DNA of 64,000 bases from contig NZ_MVIJ01000001.1 in NCBI RefSeq assembly GCF_002086735.1, positions 248,001 to 312,000 of the forward strand, given 5' to 3'. Below, piece by piece: positions 43,423-51,372 of the stretch. Every line of letters starts with the position of its first letter. The stretch's first letter is position 1. A program made the translations under genes and the position numbers. Source of the stretch: Mycobacterium scrofulaceum. GTDB lineage: Bacteria > Actinomycetota > Actinomycetes > Mycobacteriales > Mycobacteriaceae. A model generated the notes under the pieces. It was not told where the DNA came from, searched no databases, and saw nothing but the letters and a program-made list of their open reading frames with translations.

Positions 43423-44454
43423 ATGACCGACCTTGGCGACGACGTCGAAGTGACGCGCGGCGACCGCTTCATCAAGACGGCCGTCGGGATCCTGGGGGAA
43501 ACGGGGCGCACCGACTTCACCGTCCAAGAGGTAGTCACCCGCTCCAAGACGTCACTGCGTGCCTTTTATCAGCATTTCAGCAGCAAGGACGAATTGCTGC
43601 TGGCGCTGTTCGACCGGACTATCGCCCAATCGGTGCAGACCTGGCGCTCGGAGACCGACGGACTGGACAGCACCGCGGCACTGAAGCTGGTGATCGACCG
43701 CATCGGCCGGCAACCCGAGTCGAGCACCCAGGACAGCCTCAACCGCGCGTTGACGCTCTACAACCAGCATTTGGCCGAGACGCGTCCCCGCGACTACGCC
43801 CGGGTGCTCTCGCCGTTGCACCGGCTGCTTCGCGACATCGTGGGTCAGGGCATCACGGAGGGTGTCTTCAACCCGGGGCTGGACGTCGGGGCGGCCGCCG
43901 CCATCGTCATGCAGACCGTGATGGGTGCGCAGCGATTGCATTGGCTGGGAACGGAATTGAACGGAGCGCCGGTCGACGTCGGCCAACTCTACGACTTCTG
44001 CGGCCGCGCCCTGGGCATCCGTGACAGTGACGAACAACCGAGCCCGCCGTCGCTGGGCGAGCTGTTCGCCCAGATCGGCATGCGACCGGGAATGCGCGGC
44101 GGCGAATTCGCCATGACGATGCCGGTGAGCCCGGCCGTCGTCAACACCTCCGGCGCCCTACAGGGCGGCCTGATCGCAACCCTCGTCGACGTGGCGGGCG
44201 GGCAGTTCGGACTGGATCACCTGCGGCCGGGCACCACGATGACGACGGCGGACCTCTTCATCCGCTACCTGCGCCCGATCCGGCAAGGTTCGGCGTTCGC
44301 GGTCCCCCGGATGCTGCGGTCCGGGCGACGGGCGATGGTCATGCAGGTGGACATCTACGGCGAAGCCGACGACGAACTCGTGGCGACGGCGACCGTGAAT
44401 TTCGCGGTCATCGACGGGCCGACGCCGAAGCTCCCTACCTGGCCGGGCGCGTAG
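43423..44454 (+). CDS. TetR regulator fused to a PaaI-type hotdog thioesterase domain
   Basis: Protein of 343 residues. Residues 10-200 are a TetR repressor (HTH in DFTVQEVVTRSKTSLRAFYQHF). Residues 205-335 are a hotdog domain with NTSGALQGGLIATLVDVAGG, the PaaI signature in which the usual HGG has become QGG (Gln247) while Asp256 is kept. The fusion suggests a regulator that senses or hydrolyses an acyl-CoA. ATG follows AAGGGGACGAAGCGCTG. A matching DNA element lies before it and before the amidohydrolase downstream. Confidence 0.9.
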   Translation: MTDLGDDVEVTRGDRFIKTAVGILGETGRTDFTVQEVVTRSKTSLRAFYQHFSSKDELLLALFDRTIAQSVQTWRSETDGLDSTAALKLVIDRIGRQPESSTQDSLNRALTLYNQHLAETRPRDYARVLSPLHRLLRDIVGQGITEGVFNPGLDVGAAAAIVMQTVMGAQRLHWLGTELNGAPVDVGQLYDFCGRALGIRDSDEQPSPPSLGELFAQIGMRPGMRGGEFAMTMPVSPAVVNTSGALQGGLIATLVDVAGGQFGLDHLRPGTTMTTADLFIRYLRPIRQGSAFAVPRMLRSGRRAMVMQVDIYGEADDELVATATVNFAVIDGPTPKLPTWPGA

Positions 44455-44567
44455 GCGGCGACCACGAGCGTCGCGCCGGCGTGGCGGTCGCCACCGAACG
44501 CCACGCCGGCGTGCCGTTCGAGCGTCCGACCGAGGCCGCTGCGGCGCTACACGGGACCGGCGCCTAA

Positions 44568-44586
44568 GTGGTAACGTCATTACCAC
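44568..44586 (+). promoter_or_regulatory. GTGGTAA-CGTCA-TTACCAC operator candidate
   Basis: Perfect 7-bp inverted repeat with a 5-bp spacer, 38-56 bp upstream of the amidohydrolase ATG. It contains the GGTAAC-TCATT core also found before the TetR/hotdog gene, so that regulator is the likely ligand. Confidence 0.55.
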
Positions 44587-44623
44587 CCACCGAGAACCCC
44601 AGATTTCTCCCGAGGAGATCGCC

Positions 44624-45829
44624 ATGCCGTCTCGCGAACTTTCCTTCCCCGTGTTCGACGCGGACAACCACATGTACGAACCGCAGGAGGCGCTGACCAA
44701 GTTCCTGCCGGAGAACCGCAAGCGCGTCATTGATTACGTGCAGGTGCGCGGCCGCACCAAGATCGTGGTGCGCGGCCACATCAGCGAGTACATCCCCAAC
44801 CCCACGTTCGAGGTGGTGGCCCGCCCCGGCGCCCAGGAGGACTACTTCCGCAACGGCGCGCAGGGCAAGAGCTACCGCGAGATCCTCGGCGAGCCGATGA
44901 AGGCCATCCCCGCCTTCCGCGAACCGGGTGCGCGGCTGGAGGTCATGGACGAGCTCGGTATCGACTACGCCCTGATGTTCCCGACCCTGGCCAGCCTGGT
45001 CGAGGAGCGCATGAAGGACGACCCCGAGATGACGCACGACGTCATCCACGCGCTCAACGAGTGGATGTACGAGCAGTGGTCGTTCAACTACTCCGACCGC
45101 ATCTTCGCCACCCCGGTGATCACCCTGCCGATCGTCGATCGCGCGCTCGAAGAACTCGAGTGGGTCCTGGAGCGCGGCGCCCGCACCGTGCTGGTCCGCC
45201 CGGCGCCGGTGCCCGGCTTCAAGGGCAGCCGGTCGTTCGGCCTCGAGGAATTCGACCCGTTCTGGCAGGCCTGCATCAAGGCCGAGATCCCGGTCTCGAT
45301 GCACGCCTCGGACAGCGGTTACTCCGAGTTCGCGAACGTGTGGGAGCCCGGCGACGAGTTCCTGCCGTTCAAGCCGACCGCCTTCCGCAGCTTCGCGATG
45401 GGCCACCGGCCGATCCTGGACGCGATGGGGGCGCTGGTGTGCCACGGCGCGCTGTCGCGCAACCCGGAGCTGCGGATCCTGTCGATCGAGAACGGCGCCG
45501 ACTGGGTGCCCGACCTGTTCAAGGGCCTCAAAGGCGTCTACAAGAAGATGCCCCAGTCGTTCAGCGAGGACCCCATCGAGGCGTTCAAGCGCTGCGTGTA
45601 CATCACCCCGTTCTGGGAGGACCGGTTCACCGAGATCGTCAAGATGGTGGGCACCGACCGGGTGCTCTTTGGCTCCGACTGGCCGCACCCCGAGGGCTTG
45701 AAGGACCCGATTTCGTTCGTCGACGAACTCACCGACTTCGACGAGGAGGACGTCGCCAAGATCATGGGCGGCAACCTGATGAAGCTGATGAAGGTTTCCG
45801 CGCCGGCCAAGAAACCCGTCTCGGCCTAG
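44624..45829 (+). CDS. Amidohydrolase-2 family metal-dependent hydrolase/decarboxylase
   Basis: Protein of 401 residues. Beta-1 metal motif DADNHMYEP (DxxH variant), mid-barrel MHASDSG, CHGALSRNP and final GSDWPHPEG. Family members hydrolyse or decarboxylate aromatic and related acids. GAGGAG lies 6 bases upstream of the ATG (MPSREL). The product is distantly related to the amidohydrolases at 62800 and 63945. Substrate unknown. Confidence 0.9.
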   Translation: MPSRELSFPVFDADNHMYEPQEALTKFLPENRKRVIDYVQVRGRTKIVVRGHISEYIPNPTFEVVARPGAQEDYFRNGAQGKSYREILGEPMKAIPAFREPGARLEVMDELGIDYALMFPTLASLVEERMKDDPEMTHDVIHALNEWMYEQWSFNYSDRIFATPVITLPIVDRALEELEWVLERGARTVLVRPAPVPGFKGSRSFGLEEFDPFWQACIKAEIPVSMHASDSGYSEFANVWEPGDEFLPFKPTAFRSFAMGHRPILDAMGALVCHGALSRNPELRILSIENGADWVPDLFKGLKGVYKKMPQSFSEDPIEAFKRCVYITPFWEDRFTEIVKMVGTDRVLFGSDWPHPEGLKDPISFVDELTDFDEEDVAKIMGGNLMKLMKVSAPAKKPVSA

Positions 45830-45855
45830 CGGGACGAGGGGCACACGTCCGGCGG

Positions 45856-46552
45856 CTACATAGCCTCCTTGACGCCTCGGCGGATCAGCCAGACGTTCGC
45901 CGGCCACGCCGTCGCGAATCCGATGATCATTCCCACCTGCATCAGAAACCAGTAGGCGGCCGTGTTCGGGCGCAGCGGCGAGGACGGAAAGAGAACCAAG
46001 GACATCACGGCCATCCAGCCGAAGAGCCCGACTTCGAATGCCGTCAGGGACAAGACGTCGGCCTTGGCCGCCTCCACAAGGCCCTTGCGCAAGCCCAGAC
46101 CCCGCATCGGGGCGATGGCGAAATACTGAAACAAGATGCCCAGCGTCAGCGCGGCGACATAGTCGCCGATGAACTCGGGCAACAGGGCGCGACCCAGCAG
46201 CTCCAATCCCAATGCGAACACGGCGAATTCGGCAACGATGTCGCCGAGCGTGCATCCCGCGCCGCAGTGACTGACCCCGATAGCCGTGGTGGCCCAGTTC
46301 GGCTTGTCCGGTGGCCGGTCGCGCTCGTGCTCGTGTAGCCATCGCTGGCTGTTCGGACGACCGTAGCGCCAGTACATCCACAACGCCAAGGGCCCGAAGT
46401 AGAGGGCGGTGACCGGCCAGACGGCCTCCATGATGCCCATCCGTTGCCGGTAGCCGCGGCCGTAGATGTCGAGGAGGATCACCAGTGCCGTGCCGAATTC
46501 CCAACGCCAAAGCGACCCATGAGATGACCGTCAACCACATTGGCGGGGCCAT
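45856..46552 (-). pseudogene. DUF4396 membrane protein gene with a frameshift
   Basis: The main frame reads DIYGRGYRQRMGIMEAVWPVTALYFGPLA and continues to KEAM, with SHCGAGCTLGDIVAEFAVF and later TAFEVGLFGWM. The expected first membrane segment (MAPPMWLTVISWVALALGI) is present just upstream from ATG 46552 but in another frame. The frames join at GGAATTCGGCAC near 46492-46500, as if one base were gained or two lost. Either a recent pseudogene or a sequencing error; a GTG restart inside is possible but would lose the first membrane helix. Confidence 0.75.
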
Positions 46553-46836
46553 CAGAACGGGCCGTATGGGTCGACGGGCCGCCACCCGTGCGTACATGCG
46601 AGCATTAGTAAGTCTTCCTGCCGTTCAGCGGTTTTCGGGTCGGACGCCAACGAACCCCTCGGATCGTGCCCTACAGCAATTATTTACTACGTCATCTGTC
46701 GGGGCAAGGGCCGGTTGCGGAGTCAGGGAAGTTGGCAGCGAAGCTGGTTGGACGACGAGCTGCGTTCGCCGTGAATTCATTGGCGGGGTAACGAATCACG
46801 ACCCGCCCGGCTGTGCGCAGAAGATGGTCGGCGCGC

Positions 46837-47346
46837 CTAGGCGGCCGGCCCATGGGGGTTGCCGCGATTGCCGAAGACCGAGACCACACCCTTGGTCTCG
46901 AAAAGCGCGAGCTGGACGTCGGCGGGCGTCCGGTGACCGTGCTGGCGCAAGATGGCATCCATGTCCTCGCGAGTCAGCCTGCACCGCAGCATATTTCGCT
47001 CGTCGAGTTGGCCGTCGCGGATGAGCACCCGCACCGGCGGATCGACTACTCTGCGCACCCACGGAATGAACCGCAGGCGCGCAACGATGTCGTGCGCGGC
47101 GATCAGCGTGATCAGCGCGGCGGCACCAGTCAGCCACGAGGTGCCCGCCGCCGTGGCGGTGCGACCGACGATGGCCCCGACCGCGACGGCCGTGATCCAA
47201 TCGAATGGTGTGAATTCGGCGATGGTTCGCCGCAGCGTCAGCCGGAAAGCCGCTGCGGCGGTGAGGAACAGAGCCAGCGCCTTGACGGCCGCATACAGCG
47301 CCGGGCGCCACCCGTTGTACAACTCGAGTAACAGGCCGTTCATCAC
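46837..47346 (-). CDS. DUF421 (YetF/YcaP-type) membrane protein
   Basis: Protein of 169 residues with three N-terminal membrane helices (about 15-35, 45-65 and 70-90) then the soluble DUF421 domain: PPVRVLIRDGQLDERNMLRCRLTREDMDAILRQHG and KGVVSVFGNRG. Family function is not well defined. It starts 6 bp after the NarK-type gene stop, so the two form an operon. The 284-bp stretch between its stop and the frameshifted DUF4396 gene has no gene. Confidence 0.87.
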   Translation of the reverse strand: MMNGLLLELYNGWRPALYAAVKALALFLTAAAAFRLTLRRTIAEFTPFDWITAVAVGAIVGRTATAAGTSWLTGAAALITLIAAHDIVARLRFIPWVRRVVDPPVRVLIRDGQLDERNMLRCRLTREDMDAILRQHGHRTPADVQLALFETKGVVSVFGNRGNPHGPAA

Positions 47347-47352
47347 CCGAGT

Positions 47353-48708
47353 TTACTCTTTACTGGTGCGCACATAGGTCGCCCAGGTCAGCACCGCGAA
47401 GCCGATGTAGCACCCCAAGAAGATCCATAACGCCGGCGTCTCGGTGCGAGCGGTCAAGTAGGACTGCCGCAACGCGATGTCGATGGCGAAGCCACCGAAC
47501 GCGCCGACCGAATCGGCGAACCCGACCATCGCTCCCCCAACGTTTTTCGACCACTGCCTGCGGTCGTCGTCGCTGAGGCCGAGCGACCGGCTGCGCGTCT
47601 CGAACACCGACGGGATCATCTTGTAGATCGACCCGTTGCCGACTCCGGAGAGAAGGAACAGACAGACGAAGCCGACGGCGTAACCGACTATGGATGTGGT
47701 GGTGAGGCGGCCGCCATTGTTGTCCTCCAGCGTGCTGGCGAAGACAAGCACACCCGCGGCCAGGCTCATGCCGCCGAAGACCGCCAGAGTCACCCGGCCA
47801 CCACCGACGCGGTCGGCGAGCTTGCCCCCGTAAACGCGCGCCAGCGACCCCAACAGCGGTCCCACGAAGGCAATTTCGGCCGCATGTAGCGAAGCCTGCG
47901 CGGAGCTTTGCCCCGCCTCGGTGAACTTCATGTGCAGCACCTGGCTGAGTGCGAAGGAGAATCCGATGAAGGATCCGAAGGTGCCGACATAGAGCAGGGA
48001 GAGGAGCCAGGAGTCGCGCTCCTTGATCATCTTCCGCATGGCCGCGAAATTGACTTGATACCCCTTGATGTTGTCCATGAACATGAATGCGCCGATGCCG
48101 GTCGCCGTCAACAACACCATGTAGAGCCCCGACACCCAGTACGGCTGCCGGTGGCCGGCCACCGCTATCACCAGCAGGCCGACCAACTGGACCACCGGCA
48201 CACCGATGTTGCCGCCGCCCGCGTTGAGCCCCAGCGCCCACCCTTTGAGCCGCTGGGGATAGAACGCGTTGACATTGGTCATCGACGCCGAGAAATTGCC
48301 GCCGCCCAGGCCGGTCAGCGCCGCACACACCAGGTATGGCCATAGCGGCAGACCCGGGTTGGCCAGCAGCGCGATCGTGCCGGCGGTCGGTATCAGCAAC
48401 ACCAGGGTGGACGCCACCGTGAAGTTGCGGCCGCCGAAGATGCCGATCGCGGCCGTGTAGGGAATGCGCATCAGCGCACCCACCAGGGTGTTGACGGCGA
48501 CGAGCAGAAACTTGTCGCTTGCCGAGAACCCATAGACCGATTCGGGCATGAAAAGGACCAGCACCGACCACAACGACCAAACGCCGAAGGCCACGTGGTC
48601 GGTCGCGATCGACCACGTCATGTTCCGGCGTGCGACGGCTTTGTTGCCGTCCTCCCAAGCCTTGGTGTCTTCGGGGTTCCAGTCCAGAATGTCGTGGGAG
48701 CGAACCAT
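47353..48708 (-). CDS. NarK-type MFS nitrate/nitrite transporter
   Basis: Protein of about 451 residues with 12 membrane segments. The nitrate-porter signature is seen in NVNAFYPQRLKGWALGLNAGGGNIGVPVVQL, and a second set in LSGVGNGSIYKMIPSVF. It moves nitrate or nitrite across the plasma membrane. The ATG at 48708 (MVRSHDILDWNPEDTKAWE) fits the family start; a longer in-frame start at 48780 exists. No nitrate reductase gene lies in the window. Confidence 0.9.
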   Translation of the reverse strand: MVRSHDILDWNPEDTKAWEDGNKAVARRNMTWSIATDHVAFGVWSLWSVLVLFMPESVYGFSASDKFLLVAVNTLVGALMRIPYTAAIGIFGGRNFTVASTLVLLIPTAGTIALLANPGLPLWPYLVCAALTGLGGGNFSASMTNVNAFYPQRLKGWALGLNAGGGNIGVPVVQLVGLLVIAVAGHRQPYWVSGLYMVLLTATGIGAFMFMDNIKGYQVNFAAMRKMIKERDSWLLSLLYVGTFGSFIGFSFALSQVLHMKFTEAGQSSAQASLHAAEIAFVGPLLGSLARVYGGKLADRVGGGRVTLAVFGGMSLAAGVLVFASTLEDNNGGRLTTTSIVGYAVGFVCLFLLSGVGNGSIYKMIPSVFETRSRSLGLSDDDRRQWSKNVGGAMVGFADSVGAFGGFAIDIALRQSYLTARTETPALWIFLGCYIGFAVLTWATYVRTSKE

Positions 48709-48810
48709 GCTCACCGCGTGCCCGGGCGCGCCGGCCGGAAACCCCAATCGCCGGACGATTGGCTGTGATTTACCTAGCAAGCCGTTGTGAGGGCAAGTTC
48801 ATCGGGTCGA

Positions 48811-50001
48811 TCAAGCGAGCCGGCTCGTGCAGCGGGCCGCCGGCGTGCCGAAGAGGCGGTAGCCCTTGTCGGTGTCGATCTGTGGGTCCACGCCGTCCTG
48901 GAAAAGGAGGATGATGTCCGAGCCACCGAATTGGAAGTAGCCGAACTCTTCCCCCTTCGCCATCTGCGTGCCTTCCACCGCGGTCAGCACCACCGACGAC
49001 ACGTGCGCCATGCCCACGGGGATGACCGCGACGACGCCGATGTCGTCGGAATCCGAAGCCGACGTGTCGATCGTGATGACCCCGCGATTCTGAAAAAACT
49101 CGTAACCGGTGGTGGCGCTATCGCTGGACTTGAACTCGTGGCCATCGATGGACACCTGCATGAAGACCTGCCCACTGATCAGGAAGGTCTCCTTCACCAG
49201 GCCGGAGACCGGCATGTGGTAGCGGTGATACGAATTGGGCTTGAGCATGTAGTGCACAAAAGTTCCGCCACCGAAGCTCTCGCTGTACGCGCTGCCCTCG
49301 ATGAGCTGCTTGACGTTCCCGAATGTGTTGACGCCCTTTACGGTTACCGGAGGAATGTTGGAGTCGGCGTCGATGTCGTAGGCGTGCTGGAAGACGCAGT
49401 CGGCGGGAGAGGTCACCACCACGTTGCTGGCGGGTTCGGCGATTGGGCGCAGGCCGCCGTTCAATTCGCGACCGAAGAACTGGTTGAACGTCAACCAACC
49501 GCTGGGCATATTGGGCTTCCCGTCGATCAGCGACTCATGCACCCGGTACTCGGGCGCGTAATCGATGAAGGACTGCAAGACCTCCGAACTGAACGAGTCG
49601 GTGGTGTCCAGGAAGCTGCCCCATTGCCGCGAGAACTCGGTCATCCAGTCGCGAAACGCCTTGGAGCCCTGCGGCGCGGCGCCGTCGAGCTGCTGATCGA
49701 CGAGGAAGAAGAAGTGCGCGATCCTGTCGTTGACCTCTTGGGCCTGCCGTTCGTCGGGGTCCACCTTTCGCCATGCCGGCGCATCGGACTGGCGGGGTAC
49801 CCACCGGACCAAGCGCTTCAGGTACTCCCCGTACTCATGCAGGTCGGTCGGCCAGTCCAGCGCCGCGAACAAGTCCGGCCGCAGCTCGGCATCCGCCGAC
49901 TCGCGGGCCTGCTTCAGCGAGCGCTCGAGCAGCTCGGCCAGTCCCTGCTCCTTTTCGACGACGTCGTGCAGCTTACGGACAATCGCATCGGGATCGCTCA
50001 T
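48811..50001 (-). CDS. Phosphatidylserine-decarboxylase-like protein
   Basis: Protein of 396 residues. The N-terminal 130 residues resemble the decarboxylase-associated domain; the C-terminal half has LTFNQFFGREL, SPADCVFQHAYDID, HYMLKPNSYHRYHMP and FGYFQFGGSDIILLFQDG. The GGS (Ser361) is at the pyruvoyl self-cleavage site, normally LGST, and would give a 36-residue alpha chain. It is unlike a canonical bacterial Psd in length and motif. No signal peptide. ATG at 50001, weak ribosome site; a longer frame has no conserved content. Confidence 0.85.
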   Translation of the reverse strand: MSDPDAIVRKLHDVVEKEQGLAELLERSLKQARESADAELRPDLFAALDWPTDLHEYGEYLKRLVRWVPRQSDAPAWRKVDPDERQAQEVNDRIAHFFFLVDQQLDGAAPQGSKAFRDWMTEFSRQWGSFLDTTDSFSSEVLQSFIDYAPEYRVHESLIDGKPNMPSGWLTFNQFFGRELNGGLRPIAEPASNVVVTSPADCVFQHAYDIDADSNIPPVTVKGVNTFGNVKQLIEGSAYSESFGGGTFVHYMLKPNSYHRYHMPVSGLVKETFLISGQVFMQVSIDGHEFKSSDSATTGYEFFQNRGVITIDTSASDSDDIGVVAVIPVGMAHVSSVVLTAVEGTQMAKGEEFGYFQFGGSDIILLFQDGVDPQIDTDKGYRLFGTPAARCTSRLA

Positions 50002-50311
50002 TCGACTTCTCTCGCGGGTGTTCGTGAACGTGGATGTCCACGGGAAGTTACCCACAAACGACCGCGGTAAGCGCGAAGGCTGTGGATCGGGGTTTCCTGG
50101 CCGGCAGTTCGTTTGGTCAAGCCGGCGTGCGCTAACGCCGATGACCACGGCGCATGAAAAGCGGCTCAAGGGAAACCCCTGATGTGCGGAGCGTCGGGAC
50201 GCCCCAAGGAAGCGAACCTCCGTGCCCCGCGAACGGGAAGGAGTTCGCCGATATGTACTACCCCGACACCACCTCAGCGCTGCCGACGCAGGCGACTCAC
50301 CCAGGGGCGCC
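50002..50311. other. 310-bp divergent intergenic region
   Basis: Between the decarboxylase-like gene and the TDT transporter. No gene. It holds the short inverted repeat CGTGGA-TG-TCCACG at 50029-50042, just upstream of the decarboxylase start, and otherwise nothing I recognise. Confidence 0.6.
50029..50042 (-). promoter_or_regulatory. CGTGGA-TG-TCCACG inverted repeat
   Basis: Perfect 6-bp arms with a 2-bp spacer, 28-41 bp upstream of the decarboxylase-like start codon. It could be an operator or a leader hairpin. Confidence 0.3.
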
Positions 50312-51319
50312 ATGACGATCCGGCTCAGTAACCTCAAGGTCTCCCCTGACGCGTTCGCATCGGTGATGGCGACCGGGATCTTGTCGACCGCCGCCAAGAA
50401 TCATCACTACATGTCGATCAGCAACGCGCTCGGTCTGATCGCTGTGCTGGCGTGGGCGGTGCTCATCGCTCTCACGATCGTCAGCGCCGCGACCCAACGT
50501 CGGCCTCTGCCGTGGGATTTCACCAAGCTCGAGAACACCATGCCCCTGTTCACGTTCGTTGCGGCACGCGCCGTGTTGTGTAACCGGCTTTCGTCGGACC
50601 ACCCACTGGTCCTTCCGATCCTCGGTGCCATGGCCGCCGCGGCATGGCTGGATTTGATGCTGGTCAGCATGCGCAACGTCGCGCGGCGACGCCTCGCGGG
50701 CCTGCGCGACCAGGTCCACGGCGCGTGGCTGCTGTCAAGCGTGGCCACGTCCGGCCTGGCGATCGTCGCGACCAAATTGGCGGGCAGCACCGGGCACCGT
50801 CAATGGTCCGCCGTGGCGGTGGTCGTGTGGGTGGCGGCGCTGGCCCTCTACCTTTTGGTGACCGCATTGATCGTGTGGCGCGCAGTCGACGAGCGCCTGG
50901 ATCGCGACGGATTCGAGCCTGACACATGGATCCTGATGGGGGCATTGGCCATCGCCGTCGTGGCAGGCCACGGGATTCACCTCCAGACCCGAAATGGGTT
51001 GGGCGGAGCCGTCAATGCGACCACGTTGACGGCGTGGGTCGTGGCGACGTCGTGGATCCCCCCGCTGATCTACTTGGGATTGCACCGTGTCGAGCAGCGC
51101 CCCAGGCTGCTGCGGTTCACCGGTGCGTGGTGGACGCTGGTGTTCCCGCTCGGCATGTATTCGGTGGCTACCTACCTGGTCGCCGGGGAGACGCAGGTGA
51201 GGTCGCTGCAAACCGTTTCGCTGATCTTTTTCTGGGACGCGCTGCTGGCCTGGTCCATCGTGGTGATCGCGGGATTATTGCGCATCCCCCGGGCCGTTGC
51301 CGGCCGGCGGCGAGCATAA
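50312..51319 (+). CDS. TDT/SLAC1-type (TehA-like) transporter
   Basis: Protein of 335 residues with about ten membrane segments. VSPDAFASVMATGILSTAAK is the family's first helix, and FPLGMYSVATYLVAGE near the end is also typical. Members carry C4-dicarboxylates, malate, sulfite or tellurite-related anions. AGGGG precedes the ATG at 50312 by 4 bases. Divergent from the decarboxylase-like gene; substrate unknown. Confidence 0.87.
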   Translation: MTIRLSNLKVSPDAFASVMATGILSTAAKNHHYMSISNALGLIAVLAWAVLIALTIVSAATQRRPLPWDFTKLENTMPLFTFVAARAVLCNRLSSDHPLVLPILGAMAAAAWLDLMLVSMRNVARRRLAGLRDQVHGAWLLSSVATSGLAIVATKLAGSTGHRQWSAVAVVVWVAALALYLLVTALIVWRAVDERLDRDGFEPDTWILMGALAIAVVAGHGIHLQTRNGLGGAVNATTLTAWVVATSWIPPLIYLGLHRVEQRPRLLRFTGAWWTLVFPLGMYSVATYLVAGETQVRSLQTVSLIFFWDALLAWSIVVIAGLLRIPRAVAGRRRA

Positions 51320-51372
51320 ACCCCTGGCGCTATCGCGCTGCGGCGGTGCCGGTTTCGCGCGCCGCTACGTGA

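Noticed and set aside
46485..47024. A plus-strand frame in the gap next to the DUF421 gene
   Set aside because: No recognisable protein, no ribosome site, and it overlaps the DUF421 gene and the frameshifted DUF4396 gene on the other strand.
48787..50070. A 427-codon plus-strand frame opposite the decarboxylase-like gene
   Set aside because: The minus-strand product has conserved decarboxylase motifs; the plus-strand frame has none and is rich in Arg, Gly and Val.
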